Source of the DNA: Winogradskyella pacifica
GTDB taxonomy: Bacteria; Bacteroidota; Bacteroidia; Flavobacteriales; Flavobacteriaceae
Direction: 5' to 3'
Length of the DNA stretch: 64,000 bases
NCBI RefSeq assembly: GCF_013403915.1
Contig: NZ_JABFDI010000007.1
Coordinates: 124,001-188,000, forward strand
Position 1 is the stretch's first letter, and each line of letters begins with the position of its first letter. The notes beneath the pieces were generated by a model, which searched no databases, was not told the DNA's origin, and was given only the letters and a program-made list of their open reading frames with translations. Shown here in pieces: positions 41,915 through 50,530 of this stretch. The position numbers and the translations under genes were made by a program.

Positions 41915-43327
41915 TTAGTTACTCTTTCTAATTTCTTCTAATCCTTCAAAAATTGAAGCTGCTATTTGCTTTTGACGATCCACATTCATCAAAACCTTAT
42001 GATCCTCTTCATTCGTAATAAATCCGAGTTCTAATAATACACCAGGACTATTGATATGTCTAAAAATATACATAGGCACTGTTTTAAGTCCGCGATTGGT
42101 TGAAAATAATTCCATCTGGTTTTCTAATAAAATCTTGCCAAATGCATAAGATTTATCCTTAAACTCGTCTTTGTCGTTGTAGTAAGCCTCTACTCCATTT
42201 GTCAATGGATTTGAATGTGCATTGGCATGCAAACTTACAACTAGATCTGCATTTTGCGTATTAATAAATTCAACACGTTCTTGTAATGTAAAAAATGTAT
42301 CCTCAGTTCTTGTGGTAATAATTCTGATATTATCACTACTCAAAAGAGATAACTGATGAGAAATATTTAAAACAATATTTTTCTCATCTAAATTACCAGA
42401 ATCATGTCCTCCATGTCCAGCATCTATAACAACTACGAGCGGTTCTTTTAAGTCTTTGTAAGAACTTAATACAAAGATGCCTGCAAGAAGTAAGCTGACA
42501 GATATAATGTTTAAAGTTCGTTTGAATACTGATGATTTTGATTGATGTAACATAATAATTCGATTTTTGATTTGAATGAAATTAAATCCGCTAGTTAGAG
42601 GAACGCGGTATTCCTTTTGTCCTAAGTTTATTATAGTATTTGAGTAATTTTCAATGTCAATGCCTGATGAGACGGACTTTTCATCTGCTCTAAATTCATG
42701 ATTCTGCAAAGTGGCTTTCTTATACAACCAGATAAATGGATTAAACCAAAAGATGCAACTGAGCAATTCTAAAAGGATAATATCTACAGAATGTAATTCT
42801 TCACTATGTACGGTTTCATGAGCAATAATGCTTTTGTAATCCTCTCTAGAAAGCGTGTGCTGTTTAGGAATAAACATATAATTAAAAAAACTAGACACCA
42901 TATCAGAGTCCGTACTCTTTATCACTTTTAGTTTTCCATCATATTCATATTCGTTTCTTGTCAATCCATAAATCTTAGATAAATTCTTTAAGAATCGCAA
43001 AACTAAAAACAATGCTATAATAATGTAGACATAGAAAAAAGGGCTTTTTTGAGAGTGGTCGACTTGCTGAGCCTCACCAAAAGTTACGTCTTCTATAGGC
43101 TGAGTTTCCACTACCGAAGCAGTAAATTCCTCTAAAGGAATCTCAGTAATACTCGGCACAGCCTTAAATAGTTCAATTTCCATAAATGGTGCGACTAGAC
43201 ACAAAAGCAGAGAACCTATTAAGAAAAAGCGATTAAACTGAAATGTCTTTTGCTTTCTGAGTAACAAAACATAAACCGCATAAGAACAGCCTAAACTAAT
43301 AATGGTATAAATAAAATAACTAATCAT
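41915..43327 (-). CDS. M56 (BlaR1-type) metalloprotease fused to N-acetylmuramoyl-L-alanine amidase
   Basis: A 470-residue fusion. The N-terminal part has several membrane helices and the M56 protease site H170-E-T-V-H174 with Glu211 in HEFRADE, as in BlaR1/MecR1. After a membrane helix near 271-288 comes an amidase_3 domain: VVVIDAGHGGHDSG with His305, Glu315, His367 in SLHANAH and Glu433 in LLELGF, so all zinc ligands and the catalytic Glu are present. BlaR1 proteins carry a penicillin-binding sensor at this position; here it is a wall-lytic enzyme. The gene overlaps blaI by eight bases. The protein could sense muropeptides or wall damage and cut BlaI; this is inference. Confidence 0.85.
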   Translation of the reverse strand: MISYFIYTIISLGCSYAVYVLLLRKQKTFQFNRFFLIGSLLLCLVAPFMEIELFKAVPSITEIPLEEFTASVVETQPIEDVTFGEAQQVDHSQKSPFFYVYIIIALFLVLRFLKNLSKIYGLTRNEYEYDGKLKVIKSTDSDMVSSFFNYMFIPKQHTLSREDYKSIIAHETVHSEELHSVDIILLELLSCIFWFNPFIWLYKKATLQNHEFRADEKSVSSGIDIENYSNTIINLGQKEYRVPLTSGFNFIQIKNRIIMLHQSKSSVFKRTLNIISVSLLLAGIFVLSSYKDLKEPLVVVIDAGHGGHDSGNLDEKNIVLNISHQLSLLSSDNIRIITTRTEDTFFTLQERVEFINTQNADLVVSLHANAHSNPLTNGVEAYYNDKDEFKDKSYAFGKILLENQMELFSTNRGLKTVPMYIFRHINSPGVLLELGFITNEEDHKVLMNVDRQKQIAASIFEGLEEIRKSN

Positions 43328-43706
43328 TGGCTTTCTTTTGATCCATTTTCTGCTTTAACAACGCTTGAAGCTCTTCTAACTCTTGCATCGATAAATCGGC
43401 ATTTTTAGCAAAAAACGACGCAAATTGTGCTTTTGAGTCGTTAAAAAAATGCTGAATCATTCCGTTAACCTGTTTCGTGAAATAATCGTTTTTCTTAAGG
43501 ATTGGAAAATATTGTTTGTCTCTACCCAAACGCTCAAAACCTATATAATCCTTATCTGTCATACGTTTCAATAAAGTCGAAATCGTTGTATAAGCTGGTC
43601 TTGGTTCTGGAAATTTCTCTACAATATCTTTCATAAATCCTTTTTCTAGCATCCATAAGTACTTCATAATTTGAAGCTCAGATTTATTTAGTTGTTTTAT
43701 ATCCAC
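43320..43706 (-). CDS. BlaI/MecI-family transcriptional repressor
   Basis: A 128-residue winged-helix repressor: LNKSELQIMKYLWMLEKGFMKDI, the recognition region RPAYTTISTLLKRMTDKDYI and the RLGRDKQYFPIL wing, then a dimerisation tail. The start is GTG. BlaI proteins repress their own operon until a M56 protease cleaves them; the M56 fusion gene overlaps its 3-prime end. The perfect operator TACTACAAATGTAGTA is 15 bases upstream and contains the -7 promoter element, so autorepression is well supported. Confidence 0.92.
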   Translation of the reverse strand: MDIKQLNKSELQIMKYLWMLEKGFMKDIVEKFPEPRPAYTTISTLLKRMTDKDYIGFERLGRDKQYFPILKKNDYFTKQVNGMIQHFFNDSKAQFASFFAKNADLSMQELEELQALLKQKMDQKKAND

Positions 43707-43720
43707 AATTATAGTTTTAA

Positions 43721-43736
43721 TACTACAAATGTAGTA
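43721..43736 (-). promoter_or_regulatory. BlaI operator overlapping the blaI -7 element
   Basis: Perfect inverted repeat TACTACA-AA-TGTAGTA, the classical BlaI/MecI operator form. On the minus strand it contains TACATTTG (plus 43726-43733), a perfect TAnnTTTG element, so repressor and polymerase compete directly. It also lies upstream of the divergent gene at 43827. Confidence 0.8.
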
Positions 43737-43826
43737 ATAAGATTTAATTATCCAAATTCAGTTTAAAAAAATATATCTTTAGTGCTGTTGTGAAACAGCA
43801 TTAATTCATCTTAAATCAATCATTCT

Positions 43827-44290
43827 ATGAAATATTTAATCATCTTCTTATTAACATTTACAACATCTCATGCACAGCTTACAAAACCATTAGAGCCTAA
43901 ACTAGAAAACATCAAATGGATTGCTGGCACATGGCATGGTGAAGCTTTTGGTGGCATTACTGAAGAAATCTGGAGCGAACCATCAGGTGGTTCCATGATG
44001 GCAACGTTTAAATTAATTAACGACGGAAAAGTAGTCTTCTACGAAATAGAAGTCATAAGAGAAGTCGAAAATTCATTAATCCTTCAACTAAAACATTTCG
44101 GTCCAGATCTTAAAGGCTGGGAAACAAAGGACGAAACAGTAGACTTTCCTTTAAAAAAAATTACAGAAAATAAAGTTATTTTTGAGGGCATGACTTTCGA
44201 GAAAATTTCATCAATGAAATGAATATCTATGTCGATATAAAAAATGAAGATGGCATTGCAGAAACCGTAAAATTCAACTACAAAAAATAA
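43827..44290 (+). pseudogene. DUF6265 family protein, frameshifted near its end
   Basis: A secreted DUF6265 protein (signal peptide FTTSHAQ, then ENIKWIAGTWHGEAFGGITEEIWSEPSGGSMM, in family order). The first frame stops at 44222, right after EKISSMK. The next frame back continues from ATG 44219 with MNIYVDIKNEDGIAETVKFNYKK and stops at 44290, which is the expected family tail. One extra A near 44213 would restore EKISSNEMNIYVDIKN. The break is either a real one-base deletion, a sequencing error, or a frameshift site; the loss is only the last strand, so the truncated product may still fold. The next gene follows after three bases. Confidence 0.75.
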
Positions 44291-44293
44291 CCC

Positions 44294-45085
44294 ATGAAAA
44301 AAGCAACCTACCTCCTACTTCTTTTAGTTTTAGTTTTCAATTGCAAAAATGAAACGTCTAAAAAAGCAGAAGAACCTTCTTTAAAAGAAGCACCTCAAAA
44401 CATAGCATCAACTAAAATTGAAAAGCAATTACGTCAGGTTTACAAATCCAAAACCGCCATTACTATTGATGGTGTGGCTAACGATTCTGCTTGGGCAAAA
44501 GGTACTTGGTATCCAATAGACCAAGTTTGGTTAGGCGATTCACTAACTGAAGATGATTATTCTGGACGTTTTAAATTAAGCTGGACAGATGATGCGCTTT
44601 ATGTTTTAGCTGAAATAAAAGACGATACTTTAATCGATAAAATAGAAGATCCTTTAGTGAGATGGTGGGATGACGATTGCTTAGAAATTTTTATAGATGA
44701 AGACAATAGTGGTGGCGAACATCAATTTAATCATAATGCCTTCGCCTATCACATCGCTTTAGATGGCAATGTGGTTGACATGTCTACGGAAAAAACAGGT
44801 AAACTTTATAATTCGCATATAGAATCTAAAAATAGAACCACAGGAAACACAACCATTTGGGAAGTAAAAATGTCACTATACGACGATTCATACAATGATC
44901 ATGGAGAAAATACACCTGTAAACTTAAGCACCAATAAAAAAATAGGTTTTGCCATTGCCTACTGTGACAATGACAATAGTTTAGAACGTGAAAACTTTAT
45001 TGGTTCGATTCCTGTTGAAGGTGAAGATAAAAACCGTGGTTGGATTGATGCCAACATCTTTGGTACCATTCTATTAAAAGAATAA
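44294..45085 (+). CDS. Lipoprotein with CBM9-like carbohydrate-binding domain
   Basis: A 263-residue protein with a lipoprotein signal (LVLVFNC) and a family 9-like carbohydrate-binding domain: ITIDGVANDSAWAKGTWYPIDQVW begins the fold, then GRFKLSWTDDALYVLAEIKDD, WWDDDCLEIFIDEDNSGGEH and a C-terminal IGFAIAYCDND segment (partial quotations). Such proteins bind xylan or other sugars at the cell surface. It stands six bases from the convergent GH15 gene, with no terminator seen between them. Confidence 0.8.
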   Translation: MKKATYLLLLLVLVFNCKNETSKKAEEPSLKEAPQNIASTKIEKQLRQVYKSKTAITIDGVANDSAWAKGTWYPIDQVWLGDSLTEDDYSGRFKLSWTDDALYVLAEIKDDTLIDKIEDPLVRWWDDDCLEIFIDEDNSGGEHQFNHNAFAYHIALDGNVVDMSTEKTGKLYNSHIESKNRTTGNTTIWEVKMSLYDDSYNDHGENTPVNLSTNKKIGFAIAYCDNDNSLERENFIGSIPVEGEDKNRGWIDANIFGTILLKE

Positions 45086-45090
45086 ACAAA

Positions 45091-46890
45091 TTAACCTAAC
45101 GTGTCTTTAACTTTTTCTTCCGGAGTAACATTCGATAGGTTGATTGCGGTTTCAATTAAAGCTAAATGTGAGTACGCTTGCGGAAAATTACCTAGTAACC
45201 GTTTGGTTTTAAAATCGATATCCTCACTGAACAAACCTAGGTGATTACTGTACGATAATAATTTTTCAAATTGTTCTGCTGCTTTTTGCTCTTCGCCTAT
45301 TTTATATAAGCTATTAATAAACCAAAATGTACAGATAGTAAATGAGGATGATGGCAATCCAAAATCATCCTTAGTCTTATACCTGTACAATAGACCTTCA
45401 TAGCATAAATCGCGCTCAATAGCCTTTACTGTACTCACAAATTTAGGATGCTTGGCCTCAATAAATCCATAAGATTCCATCAATAAAACAGCAGCATCCA
45501 AATCCTCGGAATTATAAGCTTGCGTAAATGCCTGTACTTTATCATTCCATGCATTGTCCATAATATCATTTCTTATCGCTTCTTCTAGCAATTCCCATCG
45601 CGCAATTTTCGATGTCTTCCCTAAGAGCTTAGCTACTTTTAAAGCCTTATCGATTGCTGTCCAACAGAGGACTTTAGAAAACGTAAAATGTTGATCTCCT
45701 TCTCTAAATTCCCAAATACCTTTATCTGGTTCCTGCCAATGTTTACTAACTACCCAAACAATGCCTTTTGTCATTGTCCAAAGTTCTTCACCATTTTCAA
45801 TATCGTTACTAAATTTAGCCAATAACTGATGAATAACATCCATTAAAATACCGTAGATATCATTCTGTTTTTGCATGTATGCTGCGTTTCCGACTCTTAC
45901 GGGGCTAGATCCTTTATAACCGGAAAGGTGATCTAAAGATTCCTCAGTAAGTTTCTTTTCACCACTAATACCATACATTATCTGCAATTTTTCATCCTTA
46001 TCTGGCATTAAACTGATAATAAAATCAAGATACCGTCTCGCAATATTTTTATGCCCCAATTGCGACATTACCTTTATCACCATAGAGGCGTCTCTAATCC
46101 AACAAAAACGATAATCCCAGTTTCTAACTTCACCGATAGTCTCTGGTAAAGATGTGGTTGCAGCAGCTAAAACGGCACCTGTTTTATCATAACTCAACAA
46201 CTTTAATGTCATTGCACTACGGGAGATCTGTTCGTTATATTTTTTGTAGGTTGGAGTACGCTCCATCCAATTCAACCAATAGACCTTTGTACGCTCAAAC
46301 TCTAATATGGCATATTTTAAGTCTGGAACAAATAACTTTTCGTTATAACCAACCAAGAAAAAATGATCTGACGTTATTGCTATAGATTCTCCATTCGAAA
46401 CTGCGTTTTTTTCTAAATCAGTATATAAGAATAAGGTATCATAGCTCTGCTCATCATTAAGACTTACAATAAAATCGTCTTTAGCATAAGTTGAAGTCAC
46501 CCCTTTTGCATATTCTAATTTAGGGTTATAAGCGACTTTTAATACTGGTTTTCCCGAAATGTATTTTATATATCTAATAAATTCTGGTGGCGAATGATAT
46601 CCACCATTAGATTTATGATATCTTGGCATAAAATCAATAACCTCAAACACATCAGTACCACTACTAAATCGTGTTATTAGTATAGCTGTGTTTTCAAGAT
46701 AAAATTGATTCGTAGTGTAACTTTCATCAACAATGAAACCAAAGCTACCTCCTATGTCATCATCTAATAACTTCGCAAAAACAGATGCGGAATCAAACTT
46801 TGGTAAACAACACCAATCAATGGAGGCATCTTTGGATACTAAAGCGGCACTTCTACAATTTCCTATAATTCCGTAATCTAAATTATTCAT
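45091..46890 (-). CDS. Glycoside hydrolase family 15 (glucoamylase/trehalase-like)
   Basis: A 599-residue GH15 protein of the type that opens with YGIIGNCRSAALVSKDASIDW. The (alpha/alpha)6 barrel motifs are RNWDYRFCWIRDASM, GIWEFREGDQHFTFSKVLCW and a C-terminal LFSEDIDFKTKRLLGNFPQA with the catalytic acid and base Glu residues. Members hydrolyse alpha-glucosides; some bacterial ones are trehalases. No signal peptide is present, so it acts in the cytoplasm. It is divergent from the trehalose synthase gene with 82 bases between, which favours a trehalase role. Confidence 0.88.
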   Translation of the reverse strand: MNNLDYGIIGNCRSAALVSKDASIDWCCLPKFDSASVFAKLLDDDIGGSFGFIVDESYTTNQFYLENTAILITRFSSGTDVFEVIDFMPRYHKSNGGYHSPPEFIRYIKYISGKPVLKVAYNPKLEYAKGVTSTYAKDDFIVSLNDEQSYDTLFLYTDLEKNAVSNGESIAITSDHFFLVGYNEKLFVPDLKYAILEFERTKVYWLNWMERTPTYKKYNEQISRSAMTLKLLSYDKTGAVLAAATTSLPETIGEVRNWDYRFCWIRDASMVIKVMSQLGHKNIARRYLDFIISLMPDKDEKLQIMYGISGEKKLTEESLDHLSGYKGSSPVRVGNAAYMQKQNDIYGILMDVIHQLLAKFSNDIENGEELWTMTKGIVWVVSKHWQEPDKGIWEFREGDQHFTFSKVLCWTAIDKALKVAKLLGKTSKIARWELLEEAIRNDIMDNAWNDKVQAFTQAYNSEDLDAAVLLMESYGFIEAKHPKFVSTVKAIERDLCYEGLLYRYKTKDDFGLPSSSFTICTFWFINSLYKIGEEQKAAEQFEKLLSYSNHLGLFSEDIDFKTKRLLGNFPQAYSHLALIETAINLSNVTPEEKVKDTLG

Positions 46891-46972
46891 TAATTTCTCT
46901 ATTTAAAATGATGATAAAAATTCTAATTTCTTTAAATTAACGAAAATATTGAAACCCATCCAAAATATTATC

Positions 46973-49171
46973 ATGAATAAAACAATAATAGTCTCAAACC
47001 GACTACCACTTCAAATCTCAATAGAAGATGACAAACTTAACGTAACACCTAGTGTCGGCGGGCTTGCAACTGGAATGAAGTCTGTACACGCAGAAGGAAA
47101 TGGCGTTTGGGTTGGTTGGTCTGGAATTACAAATGAAGATTTAAACGACGACCTTAAATCTAAAGTTAATGCTAAAGTTAAAGACGCTAAATGTAGAGCT
47201 GTAGGTCTTACTGAAGCTGATGTTGAAGATTTTTATTTAGGCTTTAGTAATCGTACACTTTGGCCCTTATTTCATTATTTTTTAGAATATACAGAGTTCG
47301 AAAAATCACAATGGGAAGCTTATAAGCGCGTAAACGAAAAATTTGCTCAAGTTGTTTTAGAAACCATTGAGGAAGGTGATACCGTTTGGGTTCACGATTA
47401 TCAATTATTACTTTTACCTCAACTTATTAAAGAAGCGCGGCCAGATGTGACCGTAGGTTTCTTTCTGCATATTCCGTTTCCTTCTTATGAGATATTTAGA
47501 ACATTTCCGTGGCGTGAAGAACTTTTAACAGGAATGCTTGGTGCAGATCTTATTGGTTTTCATACCTATGATTATGAACGGCATTTCTTAAGTTCCGTTA
47601 AACGAATTTTACGTCTCGATGTTAATTTTAATGAAATTACGTATCACGATAGAATTATAAAAGTCGATTCATTTCCTATGGGAATAGATTACGACAAATT
47701 TTACAATGCTGCGCTTGCACACAACGATCCAAAGACCAAAAAATCTGAGCTTCAAAAACGTTTAGATACACATTTAAACGTAGCTGATGATCAAAAATTT
47801 ATCCTTTCTATAGATCGATTAGATTACACAAAAGGGATTCCAAATCGATTACGTGCATTTGAGCATTTTCTAAATACTTATCCTCAATATAAAGAAAAAG
47901 TGAGGTTAGTAATGCTCGCAGTGCCTTCGCGTTCTAATGTACCACAATATAAAAAGTTAAAAAGTGAAACCGATGAATTGGTTGGCCGTATTAATGGTGA
48001 ATTTTCTACAGTAAGCTGGACACCAATTTGGTATTTCTATAGATCTATGCCTTTTGAAAATCTTATCGATTTATATACATCATCTGATGTGGCTTTAATC
48101 ACTCCTGTAAGAGATGGTATGAATTTAGTTGCTAAAGAATATGTGGCTACCCGCACAAAACAAGATGGTGTTCTTATTCTAAGCGAAATGGCTGGTGCTG
48201 CAAAAGAAATGAACGAAGCTATTCTTATTAACCCTAACAGTTTCGAAGACTTTGGAAAAGCAATTTATAAGGCATTAACCATGCCATTAGAGGAACAACA
48301 AAATCGAATGAAAATTTTACAAAAACGTTTAAAACGTTATGATGTCGAAAAATGGGCTGGAGAGTTTTTCAAAACCTTGGATTCCACTAAAGAGCTCAAA
48401 GATGTGAGTGTTTCAAAAAAGTTAAACGAAGAGGAGGAAAACCTAATTATTGAACGTTTTAAAAAGGCTAAAAACAGACTTATACTTTTAGATTACGACG
48501 GTACCTTAGTTGGCTTTAAAAACAACCCGCAAGATGCCAAACCAGACGAAGAATTATATGGCCTTTTGGATAAATTTGAAAACGAAAAGGATGTTAAACT
48601 TTGTTTAATTAGCGGAAGAGATAAAGCGACATTTCAACAATGGCATGGAGATAAAGACTATGACCTTATTACCGATCATGGAGTTTGGATGCGGGAACGA
48701 AAAAAATGGACTCCATTAGAAATTCTTAAAACAGAGTGGATGTCTAATATTAAACCTATACTCGAAACTTTTGTAGATAGAACACCAGGAACTTTTATTG
48801 AAGAAAAAGAATACTCTTTAGCTTGGCATTACAGAACTGCTGATCCTGAATTAGCACAAATACGCACCATGGAACTCAGCACCGTTTTAACAAGTATGAT
48901 CGCTAATAATGAATTATCAGTCTTACAAGGCAATAAGGTTATAGAAATAAAAAGTAGTAACGTTAATAAAGGTAGAGCAACAACCCAATTATTAATGAAA
49001 GATGATTACGATTTCGTTTTAATTATGGGTGACGACTGGACCGACGAATATATGTTTGAAGCTGCACCAGAATCTGCAGTGACTATAAAAGTTGGTTACG
49101 TAAAAACAAAAGCTAAGTATCAAATTAAAGGCCCAAATGAGGTTAGGAAATTACTCAAGAAATTTATTTAA
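46973..49171 (+). CDS. Bifunctional trehalose-6-phosphate synthase/phosphatase
   Basis: A 732-residue fusion. The GT20 synthase half (to about 480) has SNRLPLQI, VGGLATGM, WVHDYQLLLLPQLI, the FFLHIPFPSYEIFRTFPWRE segment and SIDRLDYTKGIPNR. The phosphatase half begins LILLDYDGTLVGF (HAD nucleophile Asp) and ends with MGDDWTDEYMFEA. Together they turn UDP-glucose and glucose-6-phosphate into trehalose. ATG 46973 is taken as the start; a TTG at 46949 adds eight unlikely residues. The layout with a GH15 gene suggests a self-contained osmoprotectant cycle. Confidence 0.93.
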   Translation: MNKTIIVSNRLPLQISIEDDKLNVTPSVGGLATGMKSVHAEGNGVWVGWSGITNEDLNDDLKSKVNAKVKDAKCRAVGLTEADVEDFYLGFSNRTLWPLFHYFLEYTEFEKSQWEAYKRVNEKFAQVVLETIEEGDTVWVHDYQLLLLPQLIKEARPDVTVGFFLHIPFPSYEIFRTFPWREELLTGMLGADLIGFHTYDYERHFLSSVKRILRLDVNFNEITYHDRIIKVDSFPMGIDYDKFYNAALAHNDPKTKKSELQKRLDTHLNVADDQKFILSIDRLDYTKGIPNRLRAFEHFLNTYPQYKEKVRLVMLAVPSRSNVPQYKKLKSETDELVGRINGEFSTVSWTPIWYFYRSMPFENLIDLYTSSDVALITPVRDGMNLVAKEYVATRTKQDGVLILSEMAGAAKEMNEAILINPNSFEDFGKAIYKALTMPLEEQQNRMKILQKRLKRYDVEKWAGEFFKTLDSTKELKDVSVSKKLNEEEENLIIERFKKAKNRLILLDYDGTLVGFKNNPQDAKPDEELYGLLDKFENEKDVKLCLISGRDKATFQQWHGDKDYDLITDHGVWMRERKKWTPLEILKTEWMSNIKPILETFVDRTPGTFIEEKEYSLAWHYRTADPELAQIRTMELSTVLTSMIANNELSVLQGNKVIEIKSSNVNKGRATTQLLMKDDYDFVLIMGDDWTDEYMFEAAPESAVTIKVGYVKTKAKYQIKGPNEVRKLLKKFI

Positions 49172-49172
49172 A

Positions 49173-50519
49173 ATGAACAAATTTTTAGTATTATTCACAT
49201 TAGCTCTAACGATTAGTGTTAGTGCTCAAACTGACCAAAAAATCTACGATATTATAGATGCAATCTCAGAAGAAAATTTACGCAAAGACGTAAAAACCTT
49301 AGTCGATTATGGAACACGACATACACTTAGCGATACCATTTCTAATACGCGTGGTATTGGAGCCGCGCGTCGTTGGATAAAATCAGAATTCGAAACCATT
49401 TCTAAAGATTGTAACGATTGCTTAGAGGTGTTCTACCAGAAGGATTTAGTAAAAAAAGGAGAGAATCAACGTATCGTAAAAGATGTTATGGTCGTTAATG
49501 TGGTCGCCATTCAACGTGGTACTACATATCCAAATCGCTATATCATAATGAGTGGTGATATCGATTCTAGAGTTTCTGACCCTAATGATTTTACTTCAGA
49601 TGCACCAGGTGCTAATGACAATGCCACAGGAATGGCAGGTGCTATTGAAGCCGCTAGAGTTTTGTCTCAATATAAATTTGAAAATAGTATTATATATGTT
49701 GGACTTTCGGGTGAAGAACAAGGTTTGTTTGGAGGACAAGGTTTGGCAACATATGCCAAAGAGCATCATTGGGACATAATTGGAGTTTTAAATAATGACA
49801 TGATTGGAAATATCTCTGGAGTTGATGGTGTGATTGATAACCGCACCTTCAGAATTTTCTCAGAACCAATTACAACGTCGGAAACAGATCCTGAAGCATT
49901 AGCAAAACAAGCGAGAGCAAGACGTTTTTATGGTGGTGAAGTCGATGGAATTTCGCGTCAGTTAGCTCGATTCATATACAAAACAACAAAAACCTACATG
50001 CCAGAGATGAACCCAATGCTGGTTTATCGCTTAGATCGTTTTGGACGTGGAGGTCATCATAGACCTTTTAATGATGCAGGCTTTGCTGGTATCCGAATTA
50101 TGGAAGCTCACGAAAATTATACGCAACAGCATCAAGATATTCGTACAGAAAACGGGATTGCATACGGAGACACTTTTGAGCATGTTAACTTTCCGTATTG
50201 CAAAAAATTAACCACTGTCAACGCCATTACTATGGCAAGCCTTGCTTCTGCTCCACCGTCTCCAACCGAGGTTAGTATTGGTGGCATTGTGGAAGCCTCT
50301 GCTAAATTACAATGGAATAACGTTGAAGGTGCCAAAGGTTATAAAATCTATTGGAGAGATACGACATCTCCAACTTGGGACCACAGCCGTTATGTAGAAG
50401 GTGTTACCGAATTTACTTTAGAGGGTATCGTTATTGATAATTTCTTTTTTGGAGTCGCAGCGGTAAGTGCTGATGGCCATGAAAGTGTTGTTGTCTTTCC
50501 TAATAGTATCATGCGATAA
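49173..50519 (+). CDS. Secreted M28-family peptidase with C-terminal fibronectin-like domain
   Basis: A 448-residue protein with signal peptide (TISVSAQ) and a di-zinc aminopeptidase domain: TRHTLSD, GANDNATGMAG (bridging Asp), SGEEQGLFG (catalytic Glu pair), NNDMIGN and a late His in MEAHENYTQQH. The last 95 residues look like a fibronectin type III fold (PPSPTEVSIGGIVEASAKLQ, then WNNVEGAKGYKIYWRD). It probably trims peptides in the periplasm. The ATG at 49173 lies one base after the previous stop codon, so it is co-transcribed with the trehalose gene. The M1 peptidase gene follows after 11 bases. Confidence 0.88.
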   Translation: MNKFLVLFTLALTISVSAQTDQKIYDIIDAISEENLRKDVKTLVDYGTRHTLSDTISNTRGIGAARRWIKSEFETISKDCNDCLEVFYQKDLVKKGENQRIVKDVMVVNVVAIQRGTTYPNRYIIMSGDIDSRVSDPNDFTSDAPGANDNATGMAGAIEAARVLSQYKFENSIIYVGLSGEEQGLFGGQGLATYAKEHHWDIIGVLNNDMIGNISGVDGVIDNRTFRIFSEPITTSETDPEALAKQARARRFYGGEVDGISRQLARFIYKTTKTYMPEMNPMLVYRLDRFGRGGHHRPFNDAGFAGIRIMEAHENYTQQHQDIRTENGIAYGDTFEHVNFPYCKKLTTVNAITMASLASAPPSPTEVSIGGIVEASAKLQWNNVEGAKGYKIYWRDTTSPTWDHSRYVEGVTEFTLEGIVIDNFFFGVAAVSADGHESVVVFPNSIMR

Positions 50520-50530
50520 ACCTTTCTAAA

